The translations under genes and the position numbers were made by a program. From assembly GCF_000227725.2 (NCBI RefSeq), contig NZ_MU255056.1, positions 2,599,011 through 2,663,010 of the forward strand: a DNA stretch of 64,000 nucleotides. The letters run 5' to 3'. Positions 18,103 to 25,841 of the stretch are shown here, one piece after another. Each line of letters starts with the position of its first letter. Position 1 is the stretch's first letter. The notes under the pieces are model-generated. The model saw nothing but the letters and a program-made list of their open reading frames with translations, did no database searches and was not told where the DNA came from. The stretch comes from Thiorhodospira sibirica ATCC 700588. GTDB taxonomy: Bacteria; Pseudomonadota; Gammaproteobacteria; Ectothiorhodospirales; Ectothiorhodospiraceae.

Positions 18103-18911
18103 GGCGAGCGATTGTCCTTTGTTGCGGCGGCTTTTTGCCTGATCACATTCCCGCACAGGTCATGGGCATGGTCATGTTGATGCCGATAGGGTGCTACCCC
18201 GAAGGGCAGTTGTTCGCCAAACAATTTGAGGTATTCAGGATGGCGGCTGACCGCCTGTGGCTGTCCGGTGCAGCAGATGTGGCGATTGAGGCAGATCACC
18301 TCATCCGCAGCGGCCATCACCCAGTGCAATTCATGGGAAACCATCAATACCCCGCAATGGTAGCGCTGGCGCAGCTGCTCAATCAGCGCAAAAACCTCGC
18401 CCTGACGGCCAACATCCACCCCTTGGGCCGGTTCATCCAACACCAGTAACTGGGGGCGGCGCAACAAGGCGCGGGCCAATAAAATCCGCTGCATCTCACC
18501 GCCTGAGACGGACTGAATCGGTTGATTGAGCAGATAGCCCACCCCGGTTTCCTCCAGGGCGGCGGCCAGCTGTGCGGGCTGCACCCGCCCGGCCAGGCTT
18601 AAAAAGCGTCGCACGGTAATCGGCAATACCGGATCAATAACGATGCGCTGTGGCATATAGCCGATACGCAGCCGGGGGGCACGGCTGATATGCCCGGCGC
18701 TGGGCGCTAATAAGCCCAGCAACACCCGCAGCAGACTGGTTTTACCCGCGCCATTGGGGCCAATCAGGGTGATGATGCGCCCCGCCTGCAGACTCAGATC
18801 AATATGCTCAAGAATCACCCGGCCGCCCAACCGCAGCGTCACTGCATGGGCCTGGATTAAGGCATCTGGCGGCGCTGTGACGCTGGAACGATGGGGGGCT
18901 TGGGGATTCAT
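18099..18911 (-). CDS. znuC: Zinc ABC transporter ATP-binding protein ZnuC
   Basis: 270 residues from the ATG at 18909-18911 with GGAG 7 nt upstream. Walker A GPNGAGKTS, ABC signature VSGGEMQRILLARALL, Walker B LLVLDEPAQGVD and H-loop VSHELHWVM are all intact. RIGYMPQRIVIDPVLPITVRRFL and a His-rich tail (YRHQHDHAHDL) are characteristic of ZnuC. No znuB, znuA or zur is adjacent. The start codon and Shine-Dalgarno fall at the end of a repeat (18908-18958). An open frame continues upstream to 19148 through repeat sequence and is not believed. Confidence 0.9.
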   Translation of the reverse strand: MNPQAPHRSSVTAPPDALIQAHAVTLRLGGRVILEHIDLSLQAGRIITLIGPNGAGKTSLLRVLLGLLAPSAGHISRAPRLRIGYMPQRIVIDPVLPITVRRFLSLAGRVQPAQLAAALEETGVGYLLNQPIQSVSGGEMQRILLARALLRRPQLLVLDEPAQGVDVGRQGEVFALIEQLRQRYHCGVLMVSHELHWVMAAADEVICLNRHICCTGQPQAVSRHPEYLKLFGEQLPFGVAPYRHQHDHAHDLCGNVIRQKAAATKDNRSP

Positions 18912-18958
18912 CAGTTTCTCCGCGAGAAACCCCGGCCAAAAGGCCGGGGAGGGATAGC
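18908..18958 (-). repeat. GGCC-hairpin end-like repeat, copy 2
   Basis: Read on the minus strand: GCTATCCCTCC, the hairpin CCCCGGCC-TTTT-GGCCGGGG, TTTCTCGCG, then AACTGATGA. It matches 924-972 closely. It ends exactly over the znuC Shine-Dalgarno and ATG, so the repeat appears to have provided the translation start of znuC. Confidence 0.6.
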
Positions 18959-19264
18959 GGCTACGCGCTTGCAGCCGCCGGAAATCGTTAGGTGCAGGCC
19001 TTCCACCTGCTGGGCCGTGAGGCTCTGCCCGTAAGGGCCTGGTGACGGACAACGCCTCGCGGCGTGGTCGCTCCCCTCGCCAATGTGTACAACCGGCTCC
19101 CGCTTGCACGGCGATCAAAACCTTCGACGTTTTACCTTGCGTCAGCATGATCCTGATCTTTCAGAGCGGCAGACTGAGGAAGCATCCGCCGGTGAGTCTT
19201 GACGACCTGTTGTACACGTAGCCCCTTTAACAGGGCTTAGGCTGGTCAACCTAGCTTGTTTTCA
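18959..19264 (-). other. Highly structured non-coding stretch upstream of znuC
   Basis: About 300 bp with several nested hairpins on the minus strand (for example GCGGCT/AGCCGC just before copy 2, and CGCCGCGAGGCG). It ends in an IS200/IS605-like hairpin. Placement and structure resemble the right end and reRNA scaffold of a TnpB-type element, but no tnpB reading frame is present. No other gene is seen. The relation is inferred. Confidence 0.3.
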
Positions 19265-19325
19265 CCTGTCTGCGCCGCGTGCGCCGCGGCAGGCAGGCAA
19301 GCTCCGCCCTTTAGGGCGGGGTAGT
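19265..19325. repeat. Palindromic repeat A copy 2 plus a CCGCCC/GGGCGG hairpin
   Basis: 19265-19297 is repeat A with two substitutions relative to copy 1. It is followed at 19304-19319 by CCGCCC-TTTA-GGGCGG, a hairpin of the kind found at IS200/IS605 ends. The pair ends just after the stop codon of the large glycosyltransferase gene. Confidence 0.7.
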
Positions 19326-19328
19326 TGA

Positions 19329-22300
19329 CTATGGCGTGGCGTGATTGCGCCACAGCGACAGAGACAAACGATAAAGCCGCTCACTGATGAGGTCATAGCG
19401 GTGCGTCTCGCGCCAGCGGTGCGCGTTGGCGGTAATGGCTTGCGCCCTGGGGCTGTTCTGGCGCAGTTCATCCAGAATGCGATGCAGGCTGTGAGCAATC
19501 TCTTGGGGCTCTGTGCCACTCAGGCGAAACACGCTCTCGCCCAGATCATCAAAAATTTCCAGCGGACTGACGGCCACCGGGCGATGGCTGGCCATGCCGT
19601 GACGGGCGGCGGCGCTGGAAGATTCAGTGGTGTGCTGATAGGCAAAGACTAATAAATCAGCCTGTTGCAGGCGCGCCAGGGTCTCCGGCTCCGGAAGAAA
19701 GCGATGCTCGGTGATCACCAACGCTTCAAGTTGATGCTGCTGGATTTTTTGCTGCAGTCTCTGCATCAGTTCACGCGAGCTGTCCACCGGGTACTCGGCA
19801 TTGAGCAGCAGCAGGCGGATCGGTTGCTGGCGCTGTTTGAGCAGTGCCGCAGCCTCCACCAGTTCCAGCAGACCTTTGTGTGGCAGACAAAAGCCATAGC
19901 TTGCCACCAGCGGCGGCTGGCGGCGTTTCAGATAATTTTTGATCCAGCGCGGCGGCGGCGGGGGCGGGTAATCCAGCACCCCATGCGGAAACAGGGTGAC
20001 ATTATCCACCAGACCCAGCGCCTTGAGGCGGTTAAGATCGCTGATGTTGTGTACCAGGATGCGCTCGCACGCCTGCAAGGCCTCACGCAGCTCCTGTAAC
20101 TGCCAGTTAGGGGTTTCTCCGTAGGGATCACGGGTGGCATGCATGATCATGATCACCCTTCGGCCCACCGCCTGTTGTCCGCAAACAAATTCAGACAATG
20201 CGGCAAAATCAAACAGGCCATAGTTAAACTGAATCACCAGCATATCAGCCTGGATTTGCGCCAGCGGTGCCGCCAGCGCCTGCAGCTGATTGTCGGCCTT
20301 GCCGACGTGCCAGAGACGCTGGCAATAAACCGGATCAGGCCCTAATGGGCTGTCGGTTTTGGCGGCCAGTACATGGCGCTGGTTCTCCGGCCAGGCGCCT
20401 AGCAGATGATGCGCATACAGGGCAATCCCGCAATGGGTGTTATAAGTGGTAATCCAGGCCAGCTTCGGGGGAGGGCGTTGCGGGCCTTCGCTGAGCCGGT
20501 GGGCAAAATCTGCACAGCGTTGCGCGACCTGTTTCCAGCGAAAATCCTGCAGCAATTTTGTCCGTCCCTGTTCTGCCATGTGGGCCAGGCGTGCTGGCGG
20601 GGTCTGCGAGGCGGCGTGCAATGCCTCCCCCAAGGTCTTGACATCGGGTACGGCCCAGACCGAGTCAAACAGTGCAAAATGGCTTTGTGCCGGGGCAAAT
20701 TGATAATCCAGCAGCCAACTGTTGTGATGATCACAAAAATCTCGTTGTCCACCCCAGGCGGTGGTAATCACCGGCAGCCCGCTCAGCAGGGCTTCAGCCA
20801 GCGGTAAACCAAAGCCTTCCGCGTAACTGGGGGCGACCAATACATGACAGGCGGCCATCAGGGCCTTGAGATCGGCCTCGGGAAGATCCTCCTGAATCAG
20901 CACCACATCGGGATAATCCGGCGCATGTGCCCGCAGCGCCTGCAGGGTGGCGGCAATGTCGTGGTGTGGATTGGGAAAAGTCTTGATCACCAGCGAGACA
21001 TCATCATCCTGGGTAAAGGTCTGCCCATAGGCGTTCAGCAATGTCTCGATGCCCTTGCGCGGAAAGCACGAGGAGATATGCAGGAAGCGAAAAGACCGGG
21101 CGGTGAGGACAAAAGCCGGATTGGCATGGATGCGCTCCCAGTGATCCACACCACAGCCCGACACCTGCATGGGTACGCACACGCCATGATCTATCAGAAT
21201 TTTCTGCACATGCCGGGAAAGCGTGGTCAGGCCATCCAGATGGCGATTGAAGGCCGCCACCCAGTCCTGCGGAAAACCCGATTCCTCCCAGGCGTAATGA
21301 TGCAGCATCGACACCATGCCGCGCATATCATGCACCCTCGGCGGGTACAGATTGCGGCTGACCACATCGACCGGTACCGCTGGCTCGCGGCTGCGGGCAT
21401 ATAATTCGGCCAGGTCGGGCTGAGCGGCAAGAAAGGCGGGGTCTGGCGCAAAATCTCCAGGCCCTTCTGTGGAATGCAGGCTGACCGTGTGCCCCAGCGC
21501 AACCAGCGCCCGGGCGGTTTCACGATTCAGCAGGGCCAGGCTGTAGCTGCTGTCAAAAGGCCCTTCAATGCGCCAATGCACGGGGTGCGCGGGATTTAGG
21601 TGGCGACGTGCCCGGTAAGCGGTCTTGAGGTTTTGGTCCAGGCAGGCCGCGACATGACATAGCTCCACCTCCGTGATCTTGTAACGGTGCGCCAGGGCCG
21701 CAAGCCGTGTCTGAATGGCGTCATAATCCTGCGGACGCTGCCTGACGGGCTGGGCAGCAACGAGAGCCTCAAGCGCGACAAGGGCTTTCTGGGCGCATTG
21801 ATCCCAGCTGAATTTTTGCGCCTGCAGATGCGCATGGTCTTTAAGACTTTGCCAGAAGTCCTGATCGCTTAAGGCGCGGGTCATCAGCGCGCCGATGGCA
21901 TCGACGGAGGTCGGGTCAAAGGTGGCATCGGCGCGCCCAATGACCTCAGGAATGCTGGAGCTGTTGGAACCGATGGTGGCCGCGCCCAGGCTCATCGCCT
22001 CCAGCGGCGGCAGGCCAAAACCTTCATGCAGGGAAGGAAATACAAATAAGTGACACTGGGCATACAGCAGTGCAAGATCTGCATCCGGCAGATAACCGGT
22101 TAAAATCAGCTCCTCATCCTGCAGGCCGCATTGCCTGGCCAGCGTCTGTAAGTGGCTGCGTTGTTTTGGCTGTAATTTACACACTAACACCAGCTGATGT
22201 TTTTGCCGCAGCGGTGTGGGCAGGCGGGCATAAGCCTGAATCAGACCTTCAAAATTTTTGCGCGGCTCATAGGCACTGGTATGCATCACAAAGGGGCGGG

Positions 22301-22976
22301 TAATCCCCAAATGCTGCAAGCGGGTCTGGCGGGCGGCCTCCCTCAGCTGTGCATCGGGCGGTGTGATGCCATCCGCTGCCGATAAAATCGGCACAATCCG
22401 CGCCGGATCAAGCCCCAGATGATCCACGGCCTCGGTTTTGGCATAGGCCGAAATGGCCAGCAACAGATCAGCGCGTTTCAGATACTCAATTTTTTGATAA
22501 TAGGATTTTTTTTGCCCTTGACCGGGGATAAATTGCGCGGGATTGATATAGGGAATCAGATCATAAAAAATCACCGCTGTCAGGCTGCTTTGCGGTAATT
22601 CTCCAATACTGGTGACGGTATCATCATAGCTGCCTTCAAACAGGCTGCCGATCAACACCACATCGGGATGCAGATCCTGCAAAAACTGCTCACGCAATAG
22701 CTTTGCGGCCTGTGGAAACCAGTCATTGACGGCGCAGGCCTCCTGGACCGGGCCGGGAATATGAAAGCTCAATATCTGCTGGGGCGGTAGATATTCCGCC
22801 AGCGAACGCTTTACTTCATCCAGGCTGTCAGCAAAGGCGGCATTGAGCACCACCAGGATTTCATGTCCGGCCTGATTGTTGCGCACCAGTGCTTTCAGCA
22901 AGGACTGGCAATAGCGCCCGATCCCGCGCAGACGGCTGTTATTCTGCGCGCCTTGCAAATCAATCACGATTCTCAT
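19329..22976 (-). CDS. Three-domain GT4 glycosyltransferase (1215 residues)
   Basis: Three GT-B units in one chain. Unit 1 (about 1-410): MRIVIDLQGAQNNSRLRGIGRY start, SLHEGFGLPPLEAMSLGAATIGS. Unit 2 (about 460-830): starts near HPVHWRIEGPFDSSYSLALLN, with APSYAEGFGLPLAEALLSGLPVITT. Unit 3 (about 845-1215): starts near KLAWITTYNTHCGIALYAHHL; its EX7E region (HTTESSSAAARHGMASHRPV) is less standard. Such polymers are typical of LPS O-polysaccharide assembly. The start overlaps the methyltransferase stop by ATGA, so the two are made together and probably act on the same chain. Sugar specificity cannot be read. Confidence 0.9.
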   Translation of the reverse strand: MRIVIDLQGAQNNSRLRGIGRYCQSLLKALVRNNQAGHEILVVLNAAFADSLDEVKRSLAEYLPPQQILSFHIPGPVQEACAVNDWFPQAAKLLREQFLQDLHPDVVLIGSLFEGSYDDTVTSIGELPQSSLTAVIFYDLIPYINPAQFIPGQGQKKSYYQKIEYLKRADLLLAISAYAKTEAVDHLGLDPARIVPILSAADGITPPDAQLREAARQTRLQHLGITRPFVMHTSAYEPRKNFEGLIQAYARLPTPLRQKHQLVLVCKLQPKQRSHLQTLARQCGLQDEELILTGYLPDADLALLYAQCHLFVFPSLHEGFGLPPLEAMSLGAATIGSNSSSIPEVIGRADATFDPTSVDAIGALMTRALSDQDFWQSLKDHAHLQAQKFSWDQCAQKALVALEALVAAQPVRQRPQDYDAIQTRLAALAHRYKITEVELCHVAACLDQNLKTAYRARRHLNPAHPVHWRIEGPFDSSYSLALLNRETARALVALGHTVSLHSTEGPGDFAPDPAFLAAQPDLAELYARSREPAVPVDVVSRNLYPPRVHDMRGMVSMLHHYAWEESGFPQDWVAAFNRHLDGLTTLSRHVQKILIDHGVCVPMQVSGCGVDHWERIHANPAFVLTARSFRFLHISSCFPRKGIETLLNAYGQTFTQDDDVSLVIKTFPNPHHDIAATLQALRAHAPDYPDVVLIQEDLPEADLKALMAACHVLVAPSYAEGFGLPLAEALLSGLPVITTAWGGQRDFCDHHNSWLLDYQFAPAQSHFALFDSVWAVPDVKTLGEALHAASQTPPARLAHMAEQGRTKLLQDFRWKQVAQRCADFAHRLSEGPQRPPPKLAWITTYNTHCGIALYAHHLLGAWPENQRHVLAAKTDSPLGPDPVYCQRLWHVGKADNQLQALAAPLAQIQADMLVIQFNYGLFDFAALSEFVCGQQAVGRRVIMIMHATRDPYGETPNWQLQELREALQACERILVHNISDLNRLKALGLVDNVTLFPHGVLDYPPPPPPRWIKNYLKRRQPPLVASYGFCLPHKGLLELVEAAALLKQRQQPIRLLLLNAEYPVDSSRELMQRLQQKIQQHQLEALVITEHRFLPEPETLARLQQADLLVFAYQHTTESSSAAARHGMASHRPVAVSPLEIFDDLGESVFRLSGTEPQEIAHSLHRILDELRQNSPRAQAITANAHRWRETHRYDLISERLYRLSLSLWRNHATP

Positions 22977-24226
22977 GATCGTCTTGCCTTACCAGTTTGC
23001 GCCGCGCCTGCCTGCCGCGACGCACGCGGCGCAGGCAGGCAGGCGCGACAGGCAGGTGGGATGCGCTGTTTGATGGCGTGATAGAAGTGTCGCGCCTGTG
23101 GGCTTAGATCGTCAGCAGCGCGAATCTCATTAAGCCAGCGGCAGGCTTTAGGCTGCGTTCTTGCGCGTTTGGCAGGATGGAAACGGCGCAGTAGTGACGC
23201 CCCAAAAGAGAATTTTTCCCACAGATTAACAAGAAAAATTTGCCCAGCCCGGTGACGACTTAATTTTATTTGCAAGGAAAAAATGAGTTGTGCACGTCGT
23301 GCAGAGAGCGTGCGCCGGGTATGCAGCAACCCATCCAGGGTCCAGCGCAAGGGTGCCGTGATTTTCCAGGAAAGGCTGTTGGTTATCTGTTGTGCGCGGT
23401 CAATCTGCTGCTGTATATCTATCAGTTGGCCACGCAGCGCTTCCAGATGTTGTGCCTGACATCGCAGGGCCTGTTCTTGCTGTAACTGCTTTTGATCAAA
23501 GCGCTGCGCCAGGGCTAACAGGCTCAAGCCATACTCTTTGGCAAACAGGGCATCAAATGCCACCATTTGCGAAGGCAAGCCCGCTTTTTGCGCAATCACC
23601 GCATAATCCGGGCTCACCTGGGTCAGTACCTGCAGCAGGGTGATACGGGTTTCACTTTCCAGCTCGTGCAAATGCTGCAGACGGGCAATGAGGGTACGGG
23701 CCGCGCCATGATGCTCCGTTAAAAACCGCAATAAATCGGGGGGAAGAGGCCGTTGGTGGGTGGGATCAAGATAAAAGCTGTTGCAGCCCACGCTGATATT
23801 TTCCGGATTCGGGGTTTCCAGAATGAGCAGCCCGCCGGGACACAGCACCCGGAATGCCTCATCGAGCATCGCTTGCAGGCTTGCAAACGGCAAATGTTCC
23901 ACCAGATGAAAGGCGCTGATGACGGCCTGCGAATTGCTGTCCTGTGTACGCAGATAGGCCAGCGCGTCCGCTTCATAAACTAAAAGACCTGCACGGCGCG
24001 CCGCTGCCAGCATGGCCGCATCGGTATCCACACCCACGCCATCAAAGCCATGCGCTTTCAGGACTTCCAGCCACTCTCCACGCCCGCAGCCCAGATCCAG
24101 CGCCTTGGGTTTTACACCCAACGCCGACAGCGGCTGCAGGAAGGGACGGTAAAAGCCAAGGCGTGAGATGATGGTGTCGCGAGTGCCGCGAAACTGCTCC
24201 TCAAAAGCACGGTAAAATGCAGACAT
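22973..24226 (-). CDS. WbdD-like class I methyltransferase with coiled-coil C-terminus
   Basis: 417 residues. The SAM-binding domain is about 1-210: ALDLGCGRGEWLEVL (motif I), GVGVDTDAAMLAAARRAGL, VISAFHLVEHLPFASLQAMLDEAFRVLCPGG and ETPNPENISVGCNSFYLDPTHQRP. Residues about 245-290 form a Gln-rich coiled coil. This resembles the methyltransferase part of WbdD-type O-antigen chain terminators. No kinase domain follows. The C-terminal residues 396-407 (CLPAPRASRQAG) are encoded by the 33-bp repeat A, so the tail was created or extended by repeat insertion. Confidence 0.87.
   Translation of the reverse strand: MSAFYRAFEEQFRGTRDTIISRLGFYRPFLQPLSALGVKPKALDLGCGRGEWLEVLKAHGFDGVGVDTDAAMLAAARRAGLLVYEADALAYLRTQDSNSQAVISAFHLVEHLPFASLQAMLDEAFRVLCPGGLLILETPNPENISVGCNSFYLDPTHQRPLPPDLLRFLTEHHGAARTLIARLQHLHELESETRITLLQVLTQVSPDYAVIAQKAGLPSQMVAFDALFAKEYGLSLLALAQRFDQKQLQQEQALRCQAQHLEALRGQLIDIQQQIDRAQQITNSLSWKITAPLRWTLDGLLHTRRTLSARRAQLIFSLQIKLSRHRAGQIFLVNLWEKFSFGASLLRRFHPAKRARTQPKACRWLNEIRAADDLSPQARHFYHAIKQRIPPACRACLPAPRASRQAGAAQTGKARRS
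23007..23039 (-). repeat. 33-bp palindromic repeat A, copy 3 (in a coding region)
   Basis: Exact inverted copy of 686-718. It lies in frame inside the 3' end of the methyltransferase gene, which stops 11 codons later. Confidence 0.85.
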
Positions 24227-24314
24227 CGTTAAGCATCAAGTGGCGGACACGTCGTGCGTTCGCATGTTCAGGCGGCATTGTGTGTAGCAAATCGTTTAGA
24301 AAAGCAGGAAAAGC

Positions 24315-24530
24315 TCAGCGCAGCACATACACCGTGCCGCAATAGGGGCAGCGGATCTGGCCATCGCTGGCTTCGTGAATGGGGAGGTATACCCGAGGAT
24401 GCGAGGCCCACAGGGCACTGCCCGGTTCCGGGCAATACAGCGGCAGATCAGCGGCGCTGATCTCAATGTGCGCCTTGGTATTGGCAGCGGGATAGTGCGT
24501 CGGTTGCTTGGCCGTTTGTGGACTGGGCAT
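24315..24530 (-). CDS. Small zf-CHCC zinc-finger protein
   Basis: 71 codons from the ATG at 24528-24530; a TTG five codons upstream also opens the frame. The C-terminus has the zf-CHCC ligand pattern: C in LPLYCPEPG, then H in HPRVYLPIH, then RCPYCGTVYVL. Such proteins are often next to ilvE, as here, and resemble the small accessory of mitochondrial complex I (NDUFS6 type). The function is not established in bacteria. Confidence 0.85.
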   Translation of the reverse strand: MPSPQTAKQPTHYPAANTKAHIEISAADLPLYCPEPGSALWASHPRVYLPIHEASDGQIRCPYCGTVYVLR

Positions 24531-24555
24531 GGTGGAGGTCCTCAAAAAATACCAC

Positions 24556-24613
24556 GTGGCGGCATCATCTTGATGCCACTGAAAACCAAGCGAACGCAGG
24601 ATGCGTCCGCCAC
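24556..24613 (+). repeat. MITE-like repeat B, copy 1 (58 bp)
   Basis: Terminal inverted repeats GTGGCGG / CCGCCAC enclose the hairpin GGCATCATCTTGATGCC and end in GATGCGTCCGCCAC-CTCA. A second full copy lies at 25760-25840 in the same orientation, on the other side of ilvE. Confidence 0.7.
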
Positions 24614-24709
24614 CTCAATCTGGGAGCGCGCAGCACCCGCTGCGCATTCAGTCAACACACTGCAAAACTTAGGCGCCGCGTTCCCTGGATAAAAAACGGA
24701 TGAAGGCGT

Positions 24710-25630
24710 TTAGACAAAGGTCAGCCATTGGCTGTGGCTGTCTGTGCGCCCATGCACCACATCAAAATACAGGCTTTGCAGGCGTTCGGTAATCGGGCCA
24801 CGTCCGCCGTTGCCAATCTTGCGCCGATCCAGCTCACGAATGGGCGTGACCTCGGCAGCGGTACCGGTAAAGAAGGCCTCGTCAGCGACATAGACTTCAT
24901 CACGGGTGATGCGTTTTTCGCGCACCTCAATGCCTTGCTCGGCGGCCAGGGTAAAGATGGTGCGCCGGGTAATGCCATCCAGTGCAGCGGTCAGATCCGG
25001 CGTAAAAATCACCCCGTCCTTGACCAAAAAGAAATTCTCGCCACTGCCCTCAGACACATAGCCTTCGGTGTCCAGCAGCAGGGCTTCATCATAGCCACCG
25101 CTCAAGGCCTCCTGCAGCGCCAGCATGGAATTCATATAATTGCCATTGGCCTTGGCCTTGCACATGGTGATATTGACATGATGGCGATTAAACGAAGAGG
25201 TGTGAATGCGAATGCCGCGCTCCATATTCTCCGCGCCCAGATAACTGCCCCATTGCCAGGCGGCGACAATGCAATGCACCTTTAGATTATCCGCCCGCAG
25301 GCCCATGCCCTCAGCACCATAAAAACACATCGGCCGGATATACGCACTTTCCAGGCCATTTTCACGCACAGCGGCACATTGTGCGGCGTTGAGCTCGTCC
25401 TGAGTGAAGGGGATCTGCATATTCAGGATATGCGCTGAGTTAAACAGGCGGCGGGTGTGATCCTGCAAACGGAAAATGGCGGTGCCCTGTTCGGCATGAT
25501 AGGCGCGCACACCTTCAAATACGCCCATGCCATAATGCAGGGTATGGGTGAGCACATGGGTTTGCGCCTCACGCCAGGGAACCATCTTGCCATCAAACCA
25601 GATCAGACCATCACGGTCGGCCATCGACAT
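24710..25630 (-). CDS. ilvE: Branched-chain amino acid aminotransferase
   Basis: 306 residues from the ATG at 25628-25630 with GAGGTG upstream; a GTG three codons earlier is less likely. PLP-dependent class IV aminotransferase that makes valine, leucine and isoleucine from the 2-oxo acids. The PLP lysine is Lys160 in KAKANGNYMNS, aligned with E. coli Lys160. THTLHYGMGVFEGVRAY, EGYVSEGSGENFF and FFTGTAAEVTPI are intact. It is flanked by MITE-like repeats on both sides and next to a zf-CHCC gene. Confidence 0.96.
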   Translation of the reverse strand: MSMADRDGLIWFDGKMVPWREAQTHVLTHTLHYGMGVFEGVRAYHAEQGTAIFRLQDHTRRLFNSAHILNMQIPFTQDELNAAQCAAVRENGLESAYIRPMCFYGAEGMGLRADNLKVHCIVAAWQWGSYLGAENMERGIRIHTSSFNRHHVNITMCKAKANGNYMNSMLALQEALSGGYDEALLLDTEGYVSEGSGENFFLVKDGVIFTPDLTAALDGITRRTIFTLAAEQGIEVREKRITRDEVYVADEAFFTGTAAEVTPIRELDRRKIGNGGRGPITERLQSLYFDVVHGRTDSHSQWLTFV

Positions 25631-25670
25631 CGAAATCACCTCAAGATTTGTCTAACATAGCGACATCTTC

Positions 25671-25694
25671 GTGGCAGCATCATCGTGATGCTGC
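25671..25694 (+). repeat. Partial repeat B (hairpin part), copy 2
   Basis: GTGGCAGCATCATCGTGATGCTGC: the left arm and hairpin of repeat B without the right terminal repeat. It is followed 15 bp later by a repeat A copy. Confidence 0.6.
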
Positions 25695-25709
25695 ATAACG
25701 CGACGGCTA

Positions 25710-25742
25710 CCAGCCTGCGCCGCAAGCGTCGCGGCAGGCAGG
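25710..25742 (+). repeat. Palindromic repeat A, copy 4
   Basis: Differs from copy 1 at four positions, all in the outer left arm or the loop. It is nested between flanks GCGACGGCT and AAGCCGC, which can extend the stem. Confidence 0.7.
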
Positions 25743-25759
25743 GAAGCCGCTGCCACGCT

Positions 25760-25840
25760 GTGGCGGCATCATCTTTGATGCCGCTTCAAAAAACGACGGG
25801 CCAAGCCGCCGCTACAGCGAACGTACGATGCGTCCGCCAC
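25760..25840 (+). repeat. MITE-like repeat B, copy 3 (81 bp)
   Basis: GTGGCGGCATCATC at the left, hairpin GGCATCATCTTTGATGCC, and GATGCGTCCGCCAC at the right, with an internal insertion relative to 24556-24613. Its right flank CTCA contains the stop codon of fabH (TGA on the minus strand at 25842-25844). Confidence 0.7.
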
Positions 25841-25841
25841 C

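Noticed and set aside
18912-19148. 79-codon N-terminal extension of znuC
   Set aside because: Encoded by repeat and hairpin DNA, no similarity to ABC proteins; the ATG at 18911 has a good Shine-Dalgarno.
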